Counted from the stretch's first letter, positions 43,524 through 53,293 are shown. The stretch is 64,000 bases of DNA from an uncultured Salinimicrobium sp. (GCA_946887075.1 CAMPKA010000007.1:1-64000), one strand, 5' to 3'. The notes: a model not told the origin generated them from the letters alone. Program-made: numbers and translations.

Positions 43524-43600
43524 GCGGGACGAGGTTTTATTTTGCGAGGAAGTTAACACTTTTTTGCAAAAACAGCTTATCAAGAGTGGCAACAGGTCTT

Positions 43601-45628
43601 TCAGGGGTAAACTACGATCCGGCTTTTATCGGTAAAGTATTTTTCGAGTTTTACGGGAAGGGTGGGGAGTGTGTTGTTGTAGGAGACCGACCCGCTACGA
43701 GCTGAAACCAGAACAATAATATCCTCCGCTTGTATATCGCGTCCCAGGATCAGAAAGTCATCCCAGCTGCTAAAGTGATTGAAGTTCAGAGGAGTATCTG
43801 TCTTCATCTTTTTCTCTTCCGCTTTGATGCTTTCAGCGGTTTCATCATTACAGTAGCAGAAAACCGGTAAGCTCAGCTCCTTGGAGAGCAGCAAGATCTT
43901 TTTCAGCCATTTCGCAAATCCTGGTTCCTTCTCAGCCAAGGGAGGTACCGCGACAAAGATCCGCTTATGCAACGCCACGGGACGGCCGAAGTGCGTCACA
44001 AATGCCGTCTTCTGAGCGGTGTGGATAATCCGCTGCATCTTTTTCCCTATTATTTTATTGATCAGCCCCTTCTCTGTTGGCCATCCCAATATAATGAGAT
44101 CTGCTATCACTTCCTTGGAAATACGGGCGATCCCCTGGGCCACATTTTGATCGATGGTCGCCAAAATATTTACTTTGGTCTCGGAGGCAGATGCCTGATT
44201 AACAAAATCCTCGAGTTTGTTCTTTGCCCTCGCGATGTTTGCTTCGGCTTCCTCGTTATTGGGTACTACCGACAGAATGGAAATTGGATTCACAGAAGAC
44301 TTGTCCTTGACCAGGATGGCGAATTCCAGGAGCTTGTCGAAATTGACAATATTGGCAATAGGCAGCAGGATGCTCTCGCTCTTGAACACAGGGGAATTCT
44401 TGATCTCTTCGGATTCTTCCGCCTTTGCCGCGACTGCCAGTTGTTTTGCGGCCCGTTCCGTGGCAAGGGTGGCGACAATGGACGTTACCAGGATCAGAAT
44501 GATCGTGCCGTTGAGGATGTTTTCATCAATGATGCCCGCATTATAGCCGACGATGATCACGGCAAGGGTTGCGGCAGCGTGTCCGCTGCTCAGGCCGAAA
44601 ATCACTTTTCGCTGCGCACTGCTATACCGAAAAACGAGTTGGGTGAATAGGGCTGCCAGCCATTTACCGGTCAAGGCCACAATGGTCAAGGCTCCGGCAA
44701 CAACCAAAGCCATGGGCCCGCTAAAGATTACGCTGATATCGACAAGCATTCCCACGCTGATCAGAAAAAACGGAATGAAGAGGGAATTTCCGATAAATTC
44801 CACCCGGTTCATCAAAGCTGATGAATGCGGGATCAACCGGTTCAGCGCCAGACCGGCAAGAAAGGCCCCTATGATGGGTTCAACACCTGCCAGCTCGGCG
44901 AGGAAAGCCGCAAAAAATACCACCGTTAGCACGAAGATGTAGTGAGAATGTTTCTCATTCTCCATACGACTGAAGAACCACTTGGCAATCCGGGGCACGA
45001 TAAGGAAGATTATCGCGGTAAAAATAGCCAGGGAAATTCCCAGCCGCTGCCAAAATGCAACATTTAGCGTCCCCTGGTGATTCCCCATAATGATCGCCAG
45101 AATGATCAGCACTGCAGTATCTGTGAGGATGGTCCCTCCCACCGTAATGGCAACTGCCTCATTCTTTGACACCTTCATTTTGCTTACCACTGGGTAAGAA
45201 AGCAGGGTATGTGTCGCAAACATACTGGCGGTTAGGAAACTCGCATTGAAGTCATAGCTCAGGAGATGAAAACAGACAGGAAAGCCGATCATGAGCGGAA
45301 GGGCAAAGGTGAAGAGACCGAATAAGAAACTCTTGTTCCGGTTGACCTTGAACTGGTTCATATCCAGTTCAAGACCTGCGATAAACATGATATAGAGCAG
45401 GCCGATTGTGGAGAAGAGATCTACTGCCGAATTCTGTTCAAGAAGCCCCACGCCATGAGGTCCGATTATGATTCCTGAAATGATCAGTACGATTATACCT
45501 GGAATATTGATCCGTCTCAGCAGGACAGGAGCAATAAGAATGATAAATAGAATAAGGGAAAAAACCAGGACTGGGTTGGTCAGAGGCAGGTGAAACTCAT
45601 GTGCTACGATATCCAGAAATTCCTCCAC
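43601..45628 (-). CDS. Cation/proton antiporter (CPA2, Kef-like) with UspA-type domain
   Basis: A 675-residue membrane protein with a GTG start. Helices fill residues 15-395, with LLYIMFIAGLELDMNQF, TVGGTILTDTAVLIILAI (ion-site region) and VEPIIGAFLAGLALNRLIP. The C-terminal part (about 420-675) has universal-stress-protein-like repeats (ILLPIANIVNFDKLLEFAI, then RIFVAVPPLAEKE), which may bind nucleotide and control the channel. Probably cotranscribed with the NhaP-like gene, giving a pair of antiporters with different control domains. Confidence 0.85.
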   Translation of the reverse strand: MEEFLDIVAHEFHLPLTNPVLVFSLILFIILIAPVLLRRINIPGIIVLIISGIIIGPHGVGLLEQNSAVDLFSTIGLLYIMFIAGLELDMNQFKVNRNKSFLFGLFTFALPLMIGFPVCFHLLSYDFNASFLTASMFATHTLLSYPVVSKMKVSKNEAVAITVGGTILTDTAVLIILAIIMGNHQGTLNVAFWQRLGISLAIFTAIIFLIVPRIAKWFFSRMENEKHSHYIFVLTVVFFAAFLAELAGVEPIIGAFLAGLALNRLIPHSSALMNRVEFIGNSLFIPFFLISVGMLVDISVIFSGPMALVVAGALTIVALTGKWLAALFTQLVFRYSSAQRKVIFGLSSGHAAATLAVIIVGYNAGIIDENILNGTIILILVTSIVATLATERAAKQLAVAAKAEESEEIKNSPVFKSESILLPIANIVNFDKLLEFAILVKDKSSVNPISILSVVPNNEEAEANIARAKNKLEDFVNQASASETKVNILATIDQNVAQGIARISKEVIADLIILGWPTEKGLINKIIGKKMQRIIHTAQKTAFVTHFGRPVALHKRIFVAVPPLAEKEPGFAKWLKKILLLSKELSLPVFCYCNDETAESIKAEEKKMKTDTPLNFNHFSSWDDFLILGRDIQAEDIIVLVSARSGSVSYNNTLPTLPVKLEKYFTDKSRIVVYP

Positions 45629-45887
45629 TAATAATCGATTTTGGTTTGCTTTATTCCGGTTGTCGGTCCAGATATAAAAAGTTCGGCTATAATATCATAT
45701 TTTCCATTCCTATTCAACTTTTGTCTCCTAATTATTGTTAAACATTTCCTGATCCAGGGTTCCTTTACTGTAAATTTGGAAATCTTGCTCAAATTTTTCT
45801 TAATATGGTGGTCTCTCCTGAACAAATGCTACGGATTCAGTAAAGGTTTTAGTATTTTGCGGATCCGCAAATTAGAAATTGCCGATT
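45629..45887. other. Divergent gap with a perfect 16-bp palindrome
   Basis: The 259-base gap between the Kef-like antiporter and the MBL gene is AT-rich. It contains a TAAATTTG box (45771-45778, plus) and the perfect palindrome TTTGCGGATCCGCAAA at 45856-45871, 16 bases before the MBL gene ATG. The palindrome could be an operator or a leader hairpin. No gene was recognised. Confidence 0.45.
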
Positions 45888-46748
45888 ATGAAGATTTATC
45901 CTATCGAATCAGGAAATTTCAAGCTCGATGGTGGCGCCATGTTCGGAGTGGTTCCAAAAAGCATCTGGAACCGTACCAACCCAGCTGATGCCAACAACAT
46001 GATTGATATGGCAGCGAGATGTCTTCTGATCGAGGATGGGGAAAAATTGATCCTTATCGATACGGGGATGGGGAATAAACAAAGTGAAAAATTTTTCGGT
46101 TACTATTACAGGTGGGGCGATTTCAGCCTTGAAAATTCCCTTGCCGCGCTGGGTTTTAGGCCTGATGATATTACAGATGTTTTTATGACTCATCTTCACT
46201 TCGATCACTGTGGAGGAAGCATTAAGTGGAACAAGGCAAGGACCGGTTTTGAACCGGCCTTTCCGAATGCTACCTTCTGGAGTAATCAGTCCCACTGGGA
46301 GTGGGCAACAGATCCGAACGCAAGGGAAAAGGCTTCATTTTTGAAGGAGAACATTCTCCCGATGGAGGAAAGCGGACAGCTCAGATTTGTCGAAAGAACC
46401 GATTCCTCCTTCCAACCTGAATCTGAACTTGGGTTTGGCATTCTTTTCGTGGATGGCCATACTGAGAAACAGATGATCCCTCATTTGAAATACCGGGGCA
46501 AAACCCTGGTTTTCATGGCAGATCTTTTACCCACAGCCGGCCATATTCCCCTTCCCTATGTCATGGGATATGATACCCGGCCATTGCTCACCCTTCCTGA
46601 GAAGAAGCAGTTCTTGGAGAGGGCATGCCAGGAGGAATACTATCTTTTCCTGGAGCACGATGCGCATCAGGAGGTTATAACCCTTAAGGAAACAGAAAAA
46701 GGAATACGATTAGACAACAGTTTTACATTCAACGAACTCTTTAATTAA
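45888..46748 (+). CDS. MBL-fold metallo-hydrolase
   Basis: A 286-residue protein from the ATG at 45888. The binuclear zinc motif is THLHFDHCGG, with further ligands in FVDGHTEKQ, MADLLP and LEHDAH. The size and the LIDTGMGNK and GHTEKQMIPHL segments place it near the AHL-lactonase-like/AttM branch of the superfamily, but this branch contains many unrelated hydrolases, so the substrate is open. No signal peptide. Seven bases separate it from the S8 peptidase gene's ATG, so they may be cotranscribed. Confidence 0.82.
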   Translation: MKIYPIESGNFKLDGGAMFGVVPKSIWNRTNPADANNMIDMAARCLLIEDGEKLILIDTGMGNKQSEKFFGYYYRWGDFSLENSLAALGFRPDDITDVFMTHLHFDHCGGSIKWNKARTGFEPAFPNATFWSNQSHWEWATDPNAREKASFLKENILPMEESGQLRFVERTDSSFQPESELGFGILFVDGHTEKQMIPHLKYRGKTLVFMADLLPTAGHIPLPYVMGYDTRPLLTLPEKKQFLERACQEEYYLFLEHDAHQEVITLKETEKGIRLDNSFTFNELFN

Positions 46749-46755
46749 ATCATTT

Positions 46756-48435
46756 ATGAAAATACCGATTTTAAAACCCCTTGTAGCAGTTGGATTAACT
46801 GCGATTATCCAAAGTTGTGGGAGCTCTGCACCCCCGATAATCTCCACACCGATAGAAAATATCGACTCCATTCCAATTAAGGTAACAGATCTGAGTGAAG
46901 CAGAACTTAAAAGTTGGGCAGCTGCTGATCTTATGACGGATACCATTCCGGGGATGAGTGTAGAAAAGGCCTACGAGGAGATCATCAAAGGGCATAAAGG
47001 TGAGAAGGTTATAGTCGCGGTCATCGACAGCGGGGTTGACATCGGTCATGAGGATCTGGACGATGTGATTTGGACCAATGAGGATGAGGTGCCCGGGAAC
47101 GGCCGCGATGACGACGATAATGGATATATAGATGATGTCCACGGCTGGAACTTTCTCGGGGATGTGGTAGGGGAAAACATGGAATATGTGCGAATCCTGC
47201 GTGATCTGAAACCTAAATTCGATGGAATTCCTTCCGGTTCGGTTGCTCCCGAGGATCGCGCAGAATTTGAACTTTACCAAAGGGCCAAAGCGGAATACGA
47301 TAAGGAATATAAGGAAGCTCTTGGGCTGAAAAACCAGTATGAGGGAATTCAGCAACAACTTCAGATGGCTCATGAGGCGGTCTCGAGGAAAATCGGAAAG
47401 GAGGATTATACCCTTGAGGAGGTCCAGAATATGGAGGCCACTACTTCTGAAATGCAGCAGTATAAAGCTTTCATAACCCAAGTTATGACCAATGTTGATG
47501 GAGATATGGATGATGCTTTCGCCCAGTTGCAGGAGGCGATAGACTACTTTTCCAACAGATTAGACACACATTTCAATCTCGATCTCAATGCACGGACTGT
47601 TCTTGGGGATGATCCGGATGACCTCAGTGACAGGGACTATGGCAATAACGATGTCACCGGTCCCTCAGCGGATATGGAGGATATCACCCATGGTACCCAC
47701 GTCGCTGGAATCATCGCTGCGGAACGCAATAACAATCTTGGAATAAAAGGAGTAGCCAACAATGTTTTGATAATGCCGATACGCGCTGTTCCTGATGGAG
47801 ATGAGTATGACAAAGATATTGCTTTGGCTATACGATATGCCGTAGACAACGGAGCGGACATCATCAACACGAGTTTTGGAAAGTATTTTTCAACTCACCC
47901 TCAGTGGGTCATCGAGGCCATTCAGTATGCCGATAAAAATGATGTTTTGATTGTTAATGCAGCGGGAAATGAAGGGCTCGATCTGGATGGAACCAACGTT
48001 TATCCAAATGACCAGTTTGTCGACCAGCCTCAGGAGTTTTCCGACAACATGATCACCGTGGGAGCCTTGAACTATGATTATGGATCTGGCCTGGTCGCCG
48101 GATTCTCCAACTACGGGAAGACCAATGTCGATATCTTTGCTCCCGGTACCAAAATCTGGTCCACCACTCCTAACGATAAGTACGAGTACCTGCAAGGTAC
48201 TTCAATGGCAGCCCCTGCAGTGACAGGTATAGCTGCAATGGTCAGATCATTGTACCCGGAACTGTCAGACGAACAGGTAAAGGAGGTAATCCTGAAGAGT
48301 GGAGTTAGCAGTGATGCTTCTGTAATTGTTGGAGGGGAACCCTCTAATACCCAGGAGTTCGCAAGCCTTTCAAAATCCGGTAAAATGGCAAATCTCTATA
48401 ATGCCCTAATTCTAGCAAACAAAATAGCAAATTGA
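46756..48435 (+). CDS. S8 subtilisin-like peptidase lipoprotein with long insertion
   Basis: A 559-residue lipoprotein (lipobox IQSC, Cys21). The catalytic triad is Asp91 (VAVIDSGVD), His312 (HGTHVAGI) and Ser483 (GTSMAAPAV), with the oxyanion Asn in NAAGNEG. The Asp-to-His distance is 221 residues instead of about 35-60, because of a charged, probably helical/coiled-coil insertion (about 140-290) after an Asp-rich calcium-like loop (NGRDDDDNGYIDD). Such insertions occur in Bacteroidota S8 proteins. Likely a cell-surface or periplasmic protease. It overlaps or abuts the M1 gene that follows. Confidence 0.92.
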   Translation: MKIPILKPLVAVGLTAIIQSCGSSAPPIISTPIENIDSIPIKVTDLSEAELKSWAAADLMTDTIPGMSVEKAYEEIIKGHKGEKVIVAVIDSGVDIGHEDLDDVIWTNEDEVPGNGRDDDDNGYIDDVHGWNFLGDVVGENMEYVRILRDLKPKFDGIPSGSVAPEDRAEFELYQRAKAEYDKEYKEALGLKNQYEGIQQQLQMAHEAVSRKIGKEDYTLEEVQNMEATTSEMQQYKAFITQVMTNVDGDMDDAFAQLQEAIDYFSNRLDTHFNLDLNARTVLGDDPDDLSDRDYGNNDVTGPSADMEDITHGTHVAGIIAAERNNNLGIKGVANNVLIMPIRAVPDGDEYDKDIALAIRYAVDNGADIINTSFGKYFSTHPQWVIEAIQYADKNDVLIVNAAGNEGLDLDGTNVYPNDQFVDQPQEFSDNMITVGALNYDYGSGLVAGFSNYGKTNVDIFAPGTKIWSTTPNDKYEYLQGTSMAAPAVTGIAAMVRSLYPELSDEQVKEVILKSGVSSDASVIVGGEPSNTQEFASLSKSGKMANLYNALILANKIAN

Positions 48436-48440
48436 TAGAC

Positions 48441-50282
48441 ATGAAAAGAGTACTAGCAATTATCACCATTTTTGGAACTATAGGTCTGAATGCCCAGGAC
48501 AACGATTATTACTGGCAACAGCATGTGGATTATGAGATGGAGGTGGATATGAATGTCGAGAACTTCAAGTATACTGGCGAGCAGGAACTTGTTTATACCA
48601 ACAATTCCCCGGATACGCTCAGACGCGTCTTCTACCATCTTTATTTCAATGCTTTTCAGCCTGGAAGTGAAATGGACGTCAGATCGCGAACGATCCAGGA
48701 TCCGGATCAGAGAGTAGGAGATCGTATTTCCAAACTGACGCCAGCCCAGCAGGGTTATCTCCATGTTACCTCTCTGGAACAAAATGGAGATGCACTGGAA
48801 TATGAAGAAGTCGGAACTGTTCTCGAGGTAGCCCTGGACGAACCTATCTTACCAGGGGAAAAAGCCACTTTTGAGCTGGAGTTTGAAGGCCAGGTTCCGC
48901 AGCAGATCCGTAGGTCCGGCAGGGATAATGAAGAAGGCGTTTCGCTTTCAATGACCCAGTGGTACCCGAAAATGGCTGAATATGACTTTGAAGGATGGCA
49001 CGCCGATCCCTATATCGGAAGGGAATTTCATGGCGTATGGGGTGATTTCGATGTCGAGATCAGCATCGACAGGGACTATATTCTCGGGGCAACAGGTACC
49101 TTGCAAAACGCAGAAGAGATCGGGTATGGTTACCAGGAGGGAGATGACGATGTTGATAGGTCTGATGATGAAAAGCTGACCTGGCACTTTAAAGCGGAAA
49201 AGGTACACGACTTTACATGGGCGGCAGATCCGGAATATATTCATGAGAAAAGAGTGGCAGCGGATGGAACTGTACTTCACTTTTTGTACCTGGACAATCC
49301 AGAGATCAAGGAAAACTGGAAAAAACTTCAGCCCATTACCGAAGAATTGCTGCTATTTTTTAACGATCATATCGGTCCCTATCCATGGCCACAGTATTCC
49401 GTGATCCAGGGAGGAGATGGTGGAATGGAGTATGCTATGTTGACCCTTATTACCGGCGAACGTCCCTTTGAAAGCCTGGTTGGAGTGACTGCCCACGAAA
49501 TGGCTCATGCGTGGTTTCAACACCTTCTGGCTACCAATGAAAGCAAGCACGAATGGATGGACGAAGGGTTTACGAGCTACATTTCTGATATCGCAATGGC
49601 GGAGGTGATGGATTCAGACAAGGAGAAAGTGCATCAGGGTTCCTATAATACCTATTACCAACTCGCTGGATCAGGTTTTGAGCAACCGATGACAACGCAT
49701 GCGGACAGGTATAGGTTCAATGCCGCATATGGTGCATCTGCTTACTCTAAAGGGGCTGTCTTTCTAGCGCAACTGGAATATGTCATCGGACCGGAAAATC
49801 TACAGGAAACCCTCCACAGGTATTATGATCAGTGGAAGTTCAAACATCCAACCCCTAACGATTTCATTCGCATCGCTGAAAAAGTCTCCGGGGCAGAACT
49901 CGATTGGTACCTGACTGACTGGACCAGAACGACCAATGTCATCGACTACGGAATAAAAGAAGTCAGCGATTCAGGAGGAAAAACCCGGGTAGTACTTGAA
50001 AGGAACGGTTTGATGCCAATGCCCATAGAACTCACGGTGACATTCCAGGATGGCTCCGAAAAGCTGTATTACATTCCTCTTCAAATGATGCGGTGGGAAA
50101 AACCAGCTCTTCAGGGCAGGGAGCGCACTGTTCTTGAGGATTGGGCATGGGCCTACCCGACCTACAGTTTTGAACTGGACAGACCTTTAGGTGAGGTCAA
50201 AGGCATCGAAATAGATGCTTCCGATCGGATGGCAGATGTCAATGCGGAAAACGATCTTTTCCCGCGTCTTAAAACGGAATAA
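48441..50282 (+). CDS. M1-family metallopeptidase, secreted
   Basis: A 613-residue protein with a short signal peptide (about 1-19, GLNAQ). Zinc site His352-Glu353-x-x-His356 (HEMAHAW) and Glu375 (WMDEGF) are spaced as in aminopeptidase N; GGMEYAML replaces the usual GAMEN exopeptidase motif, a known variation. The N-terminal beta domain (about 25-250) and a short C-terminal region are present. It should trim peptides in the periplasm. An in-frame TTG at 48432 exists, but the ATG at 48441 gives the cleaner signal peptide. A strong terminator follows. Confidence 0.9.
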   Translation: MKRVLAIITIFGTIGLNAQDNDYYWQQHVDYEMEVDMNVENFKYTGEQELVYTNNSPDTLRRVFYHLYFNAFQPGSEMDVRSRTIQDPDQRVGDRISKLTPAQQGYLHVTSLEQNGDALEYEEVGTVLEVALDEPILPGEKATFELEFEGQVPQQIRRSGRDNEEGVSLSMTQWYPKMAEYDFEGWHADPYIGREFHGVWGDFDVEISIDRDYILGATGTLQNAEEIGYGYQEGDDDVDRSDDEKLTWHFKAEKVHDFTWAADPEYIHEKRVAADGTVLHFLYLDNPEIKENWKKLQPITEELLLFFNDHIGPYPWPQYSVIQGGDGGMEYAMLTLITGERPFESLVGVTAHEMAHAWFQHLLATNESKHEWMDEGFTSYISDIAMAEVMDSDKEKVHQGSYNTYYQLAGSGFEQPMTTHADRYRFNAAYGASAYSKGAVFLAQLEYVIGPENLQETLHRYYDQWKFKHPTPNDFIRIAEKVSGAELDWYLTDWTRTTNVIDYGIKEVSDSGGKTRVVLERNGLMPMPIELTVTFQDGSEKLYYIPLQMMRWEKPALQGRERTVLEDWAWAYPTYSFELDRPLGEVKGIEIDASDRMADVNAENDLFPRLKTE

Positions 50283-50304
50283 TTCATCAATAAAAATTTG
50301 GACC

Positions 50305-50335
50305 AAACCCCTTCTTTCTCTGGAGGGGTTTTTTT
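50305..50335 (+). terminator. Intrinsic terminator after the M1 peptidase gene
   Basis: AAACCCCT / AGGGGTTT arms with an 11-base loop and a run of seven T on the plus strand, 23 bases past the stop. It lies inside an over-extended upstream reading frame of rnpA, which supports the later rnpA start. Confidence 0.85.
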
Positions 50336-50378
50336 GATGCTCACCGGTAATCGGAGAGAAAATGAATACATTCGTTCT

Positions 50379-50759
50379 ATGAAAGAAAACTTTCCCCAAA
50401 GTGAAAAATTGAAGGATAGAAAGTTGATCGAACAACTGTTCAAGGAAGGTTCCAGCCTTAAAAAATACCCCCTTCGCCTGTTGTTTCTTCCGGTTCCAAA
50501 TCACGCAGGATCTGACCACCAGGTCGCTGTATCGGTTCCGCGCAGGCTTTACAAAAGGGCAGTAGACAGAAATTATTTAAAACGAATTCTGCGTGAGGGT
50601 TACCGGAAAAATAAGTACCTTGTTATCAAGGGTCTGTCTCAACCTTATGTCTTGATGTTTATCTTTACCGGAAGGGAAAAAACCAGTTTCGACTCTGTCA
50701 ATCAGGCAGTAAAAATCCTTCTTGAACGGATGGTAGGGCAGGAAAAAAATCGTTTGTGA
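50379..50759 (+). CDS. rnpA: Ribonuclease P protein component
   Basis: A 126-residue basic protein that helps the RNase P RNA trim the 5' ends of tRNA precursors. It has the N-terminal LKDRKLIEQLFKEG helix and the central RNR-like motif RRLYKRAVDRNYLKRILREGYR. The ATG at 50379 is chosen because earlier codons lie within the preceding terminator. Its stop overlaps the S41 start (TGATG), so translation is coupled. Not linked to rpmH here. Confidence 0.92.
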   Translation: MKENFPQSEKLKDRKLIEQLFKEGSSLKKYPLRLLFLPVPNHAGSDHQVAVSVPRRLYKRAVDRNYLKRILREGYRKNKYLVIKGLSQPYVLMFIFTGREKTSFDSVNQAVKILLERMVGQEKNRL

Positions 50760-52390
50760 TGAAAAATATCATTTTAAAATACGGTCTTATCGGGGTCCTC
50801 CTGGTCCTCCTGACAAGCAGCAGGATAGCAAAATCCGATTTTTTTGAGATTGCCAAACAACTGGAGATATTTACCACGCTCTTTAAGGAACTCAATATGA
50901 ATTACGTGGATCAGACCAATCCGGCCAGGCTGATGGACACAGCGATTTCAGCGATGTTGATGGATCTCGACCCTTACACAGTCTTTTGGAACGAGCAGGA
51001 AGTTCAGGAAGCCAGGATAAACAGTTCGGGAGAATATACCGGAATAGGAGCCACCGTATTCATCAGGAAGGATAAAATAATTATTGCAGAACCTTACAAA
51101 GGATATCCGGCCGACTTAGCAGGATTAAGGGCAGGTGACGAAATTCTGGAGATTGGTGGGATATCCGTCTCCGGGTTCGCTGAGGATGCTGGCGAACTGC
51201 TCAATGGAGCCCCTGGATCTTCCGTGACCATTGCATTTCTACGTCAGGGAGAAAAAAAAACCACCACCCTGACAAGAGGATCTATTGAGGTAAAGGCAGT
51301 ACCATTTTATCAGCTTTTGGCCGATGGTAGTGGATATATTGTTCTTTCACAGTTCAACCGTAATGCCAGTTCAGAAACTGCAGCCGCTTTGCAAGATCTT
51401 AAGAAACAAGGTGCGGACCGGATCATTCTGGATCTTAGGGGAAATCCAGGAGGCCTGCTTTCGGAAGCGATCAATGTTAGTAATATTTTCCTACCTAAAG
51501 GGGAACTCGTTACAAGTACTAGGTCTGCCGTGGAAAAGTATAATCAGGAATTTTTTACAACAAAACAACCTATTGATCCGACCATTCCGTTGGTGGTGGT
51601 GATAAACAGCCGAAGTGCCTCGGCGAGTGAAATTGTCGCCGGAGCACTACAGGATCTGGATCGTGCGGTAATAGTAGGAGCTAGAAGTTTCGGAAAGGGA
51701 TTGGTACAGCGCCCTAAGGAGCTTTCTTATGGAACCCAACTCAAGGTGACCATATCAAGGTACTATACCCCAAGTGGAAGGTGTATCCAGGCGCTGGACT
51801 ACAGAAATAGAAACGAATCGGGGGATGCGGTGCGGATCTCCTCATCGGATTACAAGGAGTTTTCCACTAGAAATGGGCGGAAGGTATACGACGGAGGTGG
51901 TATTACCCCAGATGTGGAGATCCATGGTTCAGACTTTTCAGGTATTGCTGGTGAATTGCTACGCCAAAATCATATTTTCGATTATGCGACCCTGTATTAT
52001 TATTCCAATAGCATAGAATCCCCGGAGGCATTTGTTTTTACCGATGAAGATTTCCAGGATTTCACCTCGTTTCTTGACAAAAAGAACTTTGATTATAAGA
52101 CCGCTACGGAAGAACAACTTGAAATTCTGAGGGAGACAGCCAAAGAGGAAGGTATAGCAGCGTCCCTCGCGGAAGATATTGTCCAGCTAGAGGAAAAGAT
52201 CGCTTCTTCTCACTCGGCTGCTCTAAGAGAGGAAAAACAGGAAATTGTAAGTTTGCTTACAGATGAAATCCTCAAGAGGTATTTTTACAAGGAAGGTCTG
52301 TACCAGTATTACGTCGATCACAATCAGGAAATTAAGGTTTCAAGAGATATCTTGAACAACGCTGAACGATATAAAGATATATTACGCTAA
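50759..52390 (+). CDS. S41-family C-terminal processing peptidase
   Basis: A 543-residue protein with an N-terminal membrane anchor or signal (about 5-20). A PDZ domain (about 88-165, GIGATVFIRKDKIII to GEKKTTTL) precedes the S41 core with Ser288 (NSRSASASE) and Lys313 (SFGKGLVQ), the Ser-Lys pair spaced by 25 as in CtpA. A C-terminal extension (about 395-543) is helical. It removes C-terminal segments from periplasmic proteins. Coupled to rnpA, an arrangement often seen in Flavobacteriia. Its 3' end overlaps the elaA-like gene by 9 bases, tail to tail. Confidence 0.92.
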   Translation: MKNIILKYGLIGVLLVLLTSSRIAKSDFFEIAKQLEIFTTLFKELNMNYVDQTNPARLMDTAISAMLMDLDPYTVFWNEQEVQEARINSSGEYTGIGATVFIRKDKIIIAEPYKGYPADLAGLRAGDEILEIGGISVSGFAEDAGELLNGAPGSSVTIAFLRQGEKKTTTLTRGSIEVKAVPFYQLLADGSGYIVLSQFNRNASSETAAALQDLKKQGADRIILDLRGNPGGLLSEAINVSNIFLPKGELVTSTRSAVEKYNQEFFTTKQPIDPTIPLVVVINSRSASASEIVAGALQDLDRAVIVGARSFGKGLVQRPKELSYGTQLKVTISRYYTPSGRCIQALDYRNRNESGDAVRISSSDYKEFSTRNGRKVYDGGGITPDVEIHGSDFSGIAGELLRQNHIFDYATLYYYSNSIESPEAFVFTDEDFQDFTSFLDKKNFDYKTATEEQLEILRETAKEEGIAASLAEDIVQLEEKIASSHSAALREEKQEIVSLLTDEILKRYFYKEGLYQYYVDHNQEIKVSRDILNNAERYKDILR

Positions 52391-52834
52391 AGGTCCTTCC
52401 CTGAGCATTGCAATATGTGGGATTCCATCTTCCAGATAGCCCTTTCCGGTAGCAGTGAATCCATGACTCTTGTAAAAATCAACCAAATATTGCTGCGCTG
52501 ATAGTCGAATGCTACTGGATCCATATGTCTGTTCTATATACTCTATGGAGGCCTGAAGTATATCATGTCCGTATTGCTTACCGCGAAAAGACTGTTTCAC
52601 TACGACTCTACCAATAGAAGCTTCAGGAAAATAGGCTCCCGGTGAAAATACCCGGGTATAGGCAATGATTTCACCTTCCTTATAGCCCAGGATATGAATA
52701 GCCTCCCCGTCCTTCCCATCAAGATCCTGGTAAACACATTCTTGTTCAACTACAAAAACCTCTGAACGCAGCTGCAGAAGTTCATATAGTTGATGGACAT
52801 CCAGCATTTCGAACCCCTTGATCGTTATTTGCAT
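52382..52834 (-). CDS. GNAT N-acetyltransferase, ElaA-like
   Basis: A 150-residue protein from the ATG at 52834; the longer frame would overlap rpiB. It has the ElaA opening LYELLQLRSEVFVVEQECVYQ split over its core, DLDGKDGEAIHILGY, and the acetyl-CoA loop IGRVVVKQSFRGKQYG (R/QxxGxG/A-like). The acceptor is not known. It starts 4 bases after rpiB and is cotranscribed with it. Confidence 0.87.
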   Translation of the reverse strand: MQITIKGFEMLDVHQLYELLQLRSEVFVVEQECVYQDLDGKDGEAIHILGYKEGEIIAYTRVFSPGAYFPEASIGRVVVKQSFRGKQYGHDILQASIEYIEQTYGSSSIRLSAQQYLVDFYKSHGFTATGKGYLEDGIPHIAMLREGPLA

Positions 52835-52838
52835 GGCT

Positions 52839-53270
52839 TCACTTACAACCGATCTTTTCGACTCTCCGGCTATGCCTTCCTCCTTCGAAACCCGTGCCAA
52901 TAAAAACCTTTACCATATCCAGAGCTTGTTCCTTAGCGGTAAAGCGGGCAGGTATACTCAATACATTTGCATCATTATGTTCCCTGGCAAGTGCGGCTAT
53001 TTCTTTACTCCAACAAAGGGCCGAGCGTACGCTTTGATGCTTGTTGGCAGTCATATTAGCCCCGTTTCCGCTTCCGCAGATGGTAATACCGAAATCGGCC
53101 TCTCCTGTTTCGATGTCCCTGGCTACTGGATGTACAAAATCGGGATAATCCACGCTGTCATCTGTATTGGTTCCGTGATTAATAACCTCATGCCCCTGAG
53201 AACGCAGGTATTCACTTATAAAAAATTTATATTCTGTCCCTGCGTGGTCATTTCCGATTGAAATTTTCAT
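52839..53270 (-). CDS. rpiB: Ribose-5-phosphate isomerase B
   Basis: A 143-residue RpiB/LacAB fold protein. It interconverts ribose-5-P and ribulose-5-P. The signature is complete: IGNDHAGTEYK, DYPDFVHPVA, GITICGSGNGANMTANK with the active-site Cys, and HNDANVLSIPARF. The length is standard. It has a consensus promoter at 53294-53324. Confidence 0.95.
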   Translation of the reverse strand: MKISIGNDHAGTEYKFFISEYLRSQGHEVINHGTNTDDSVDYPDFVHPVARDIETGEADFGITICGSGNGANMTANKHQSVRSALCWSKEIAALAREHNDANVLSIPARFTAKEQALDMVKVFIGTGFEGGRHSRRVEKIGCK

Positions 53271-53293
53271 CTTTTAGTATGAGTGTGTGCCAA

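Noticed and set aside
43967..44650. A 227-codon plus-strand frame
   Set aside because: Antisense to the UspA-like part of the Kef-type antiporter; low-complexity product.
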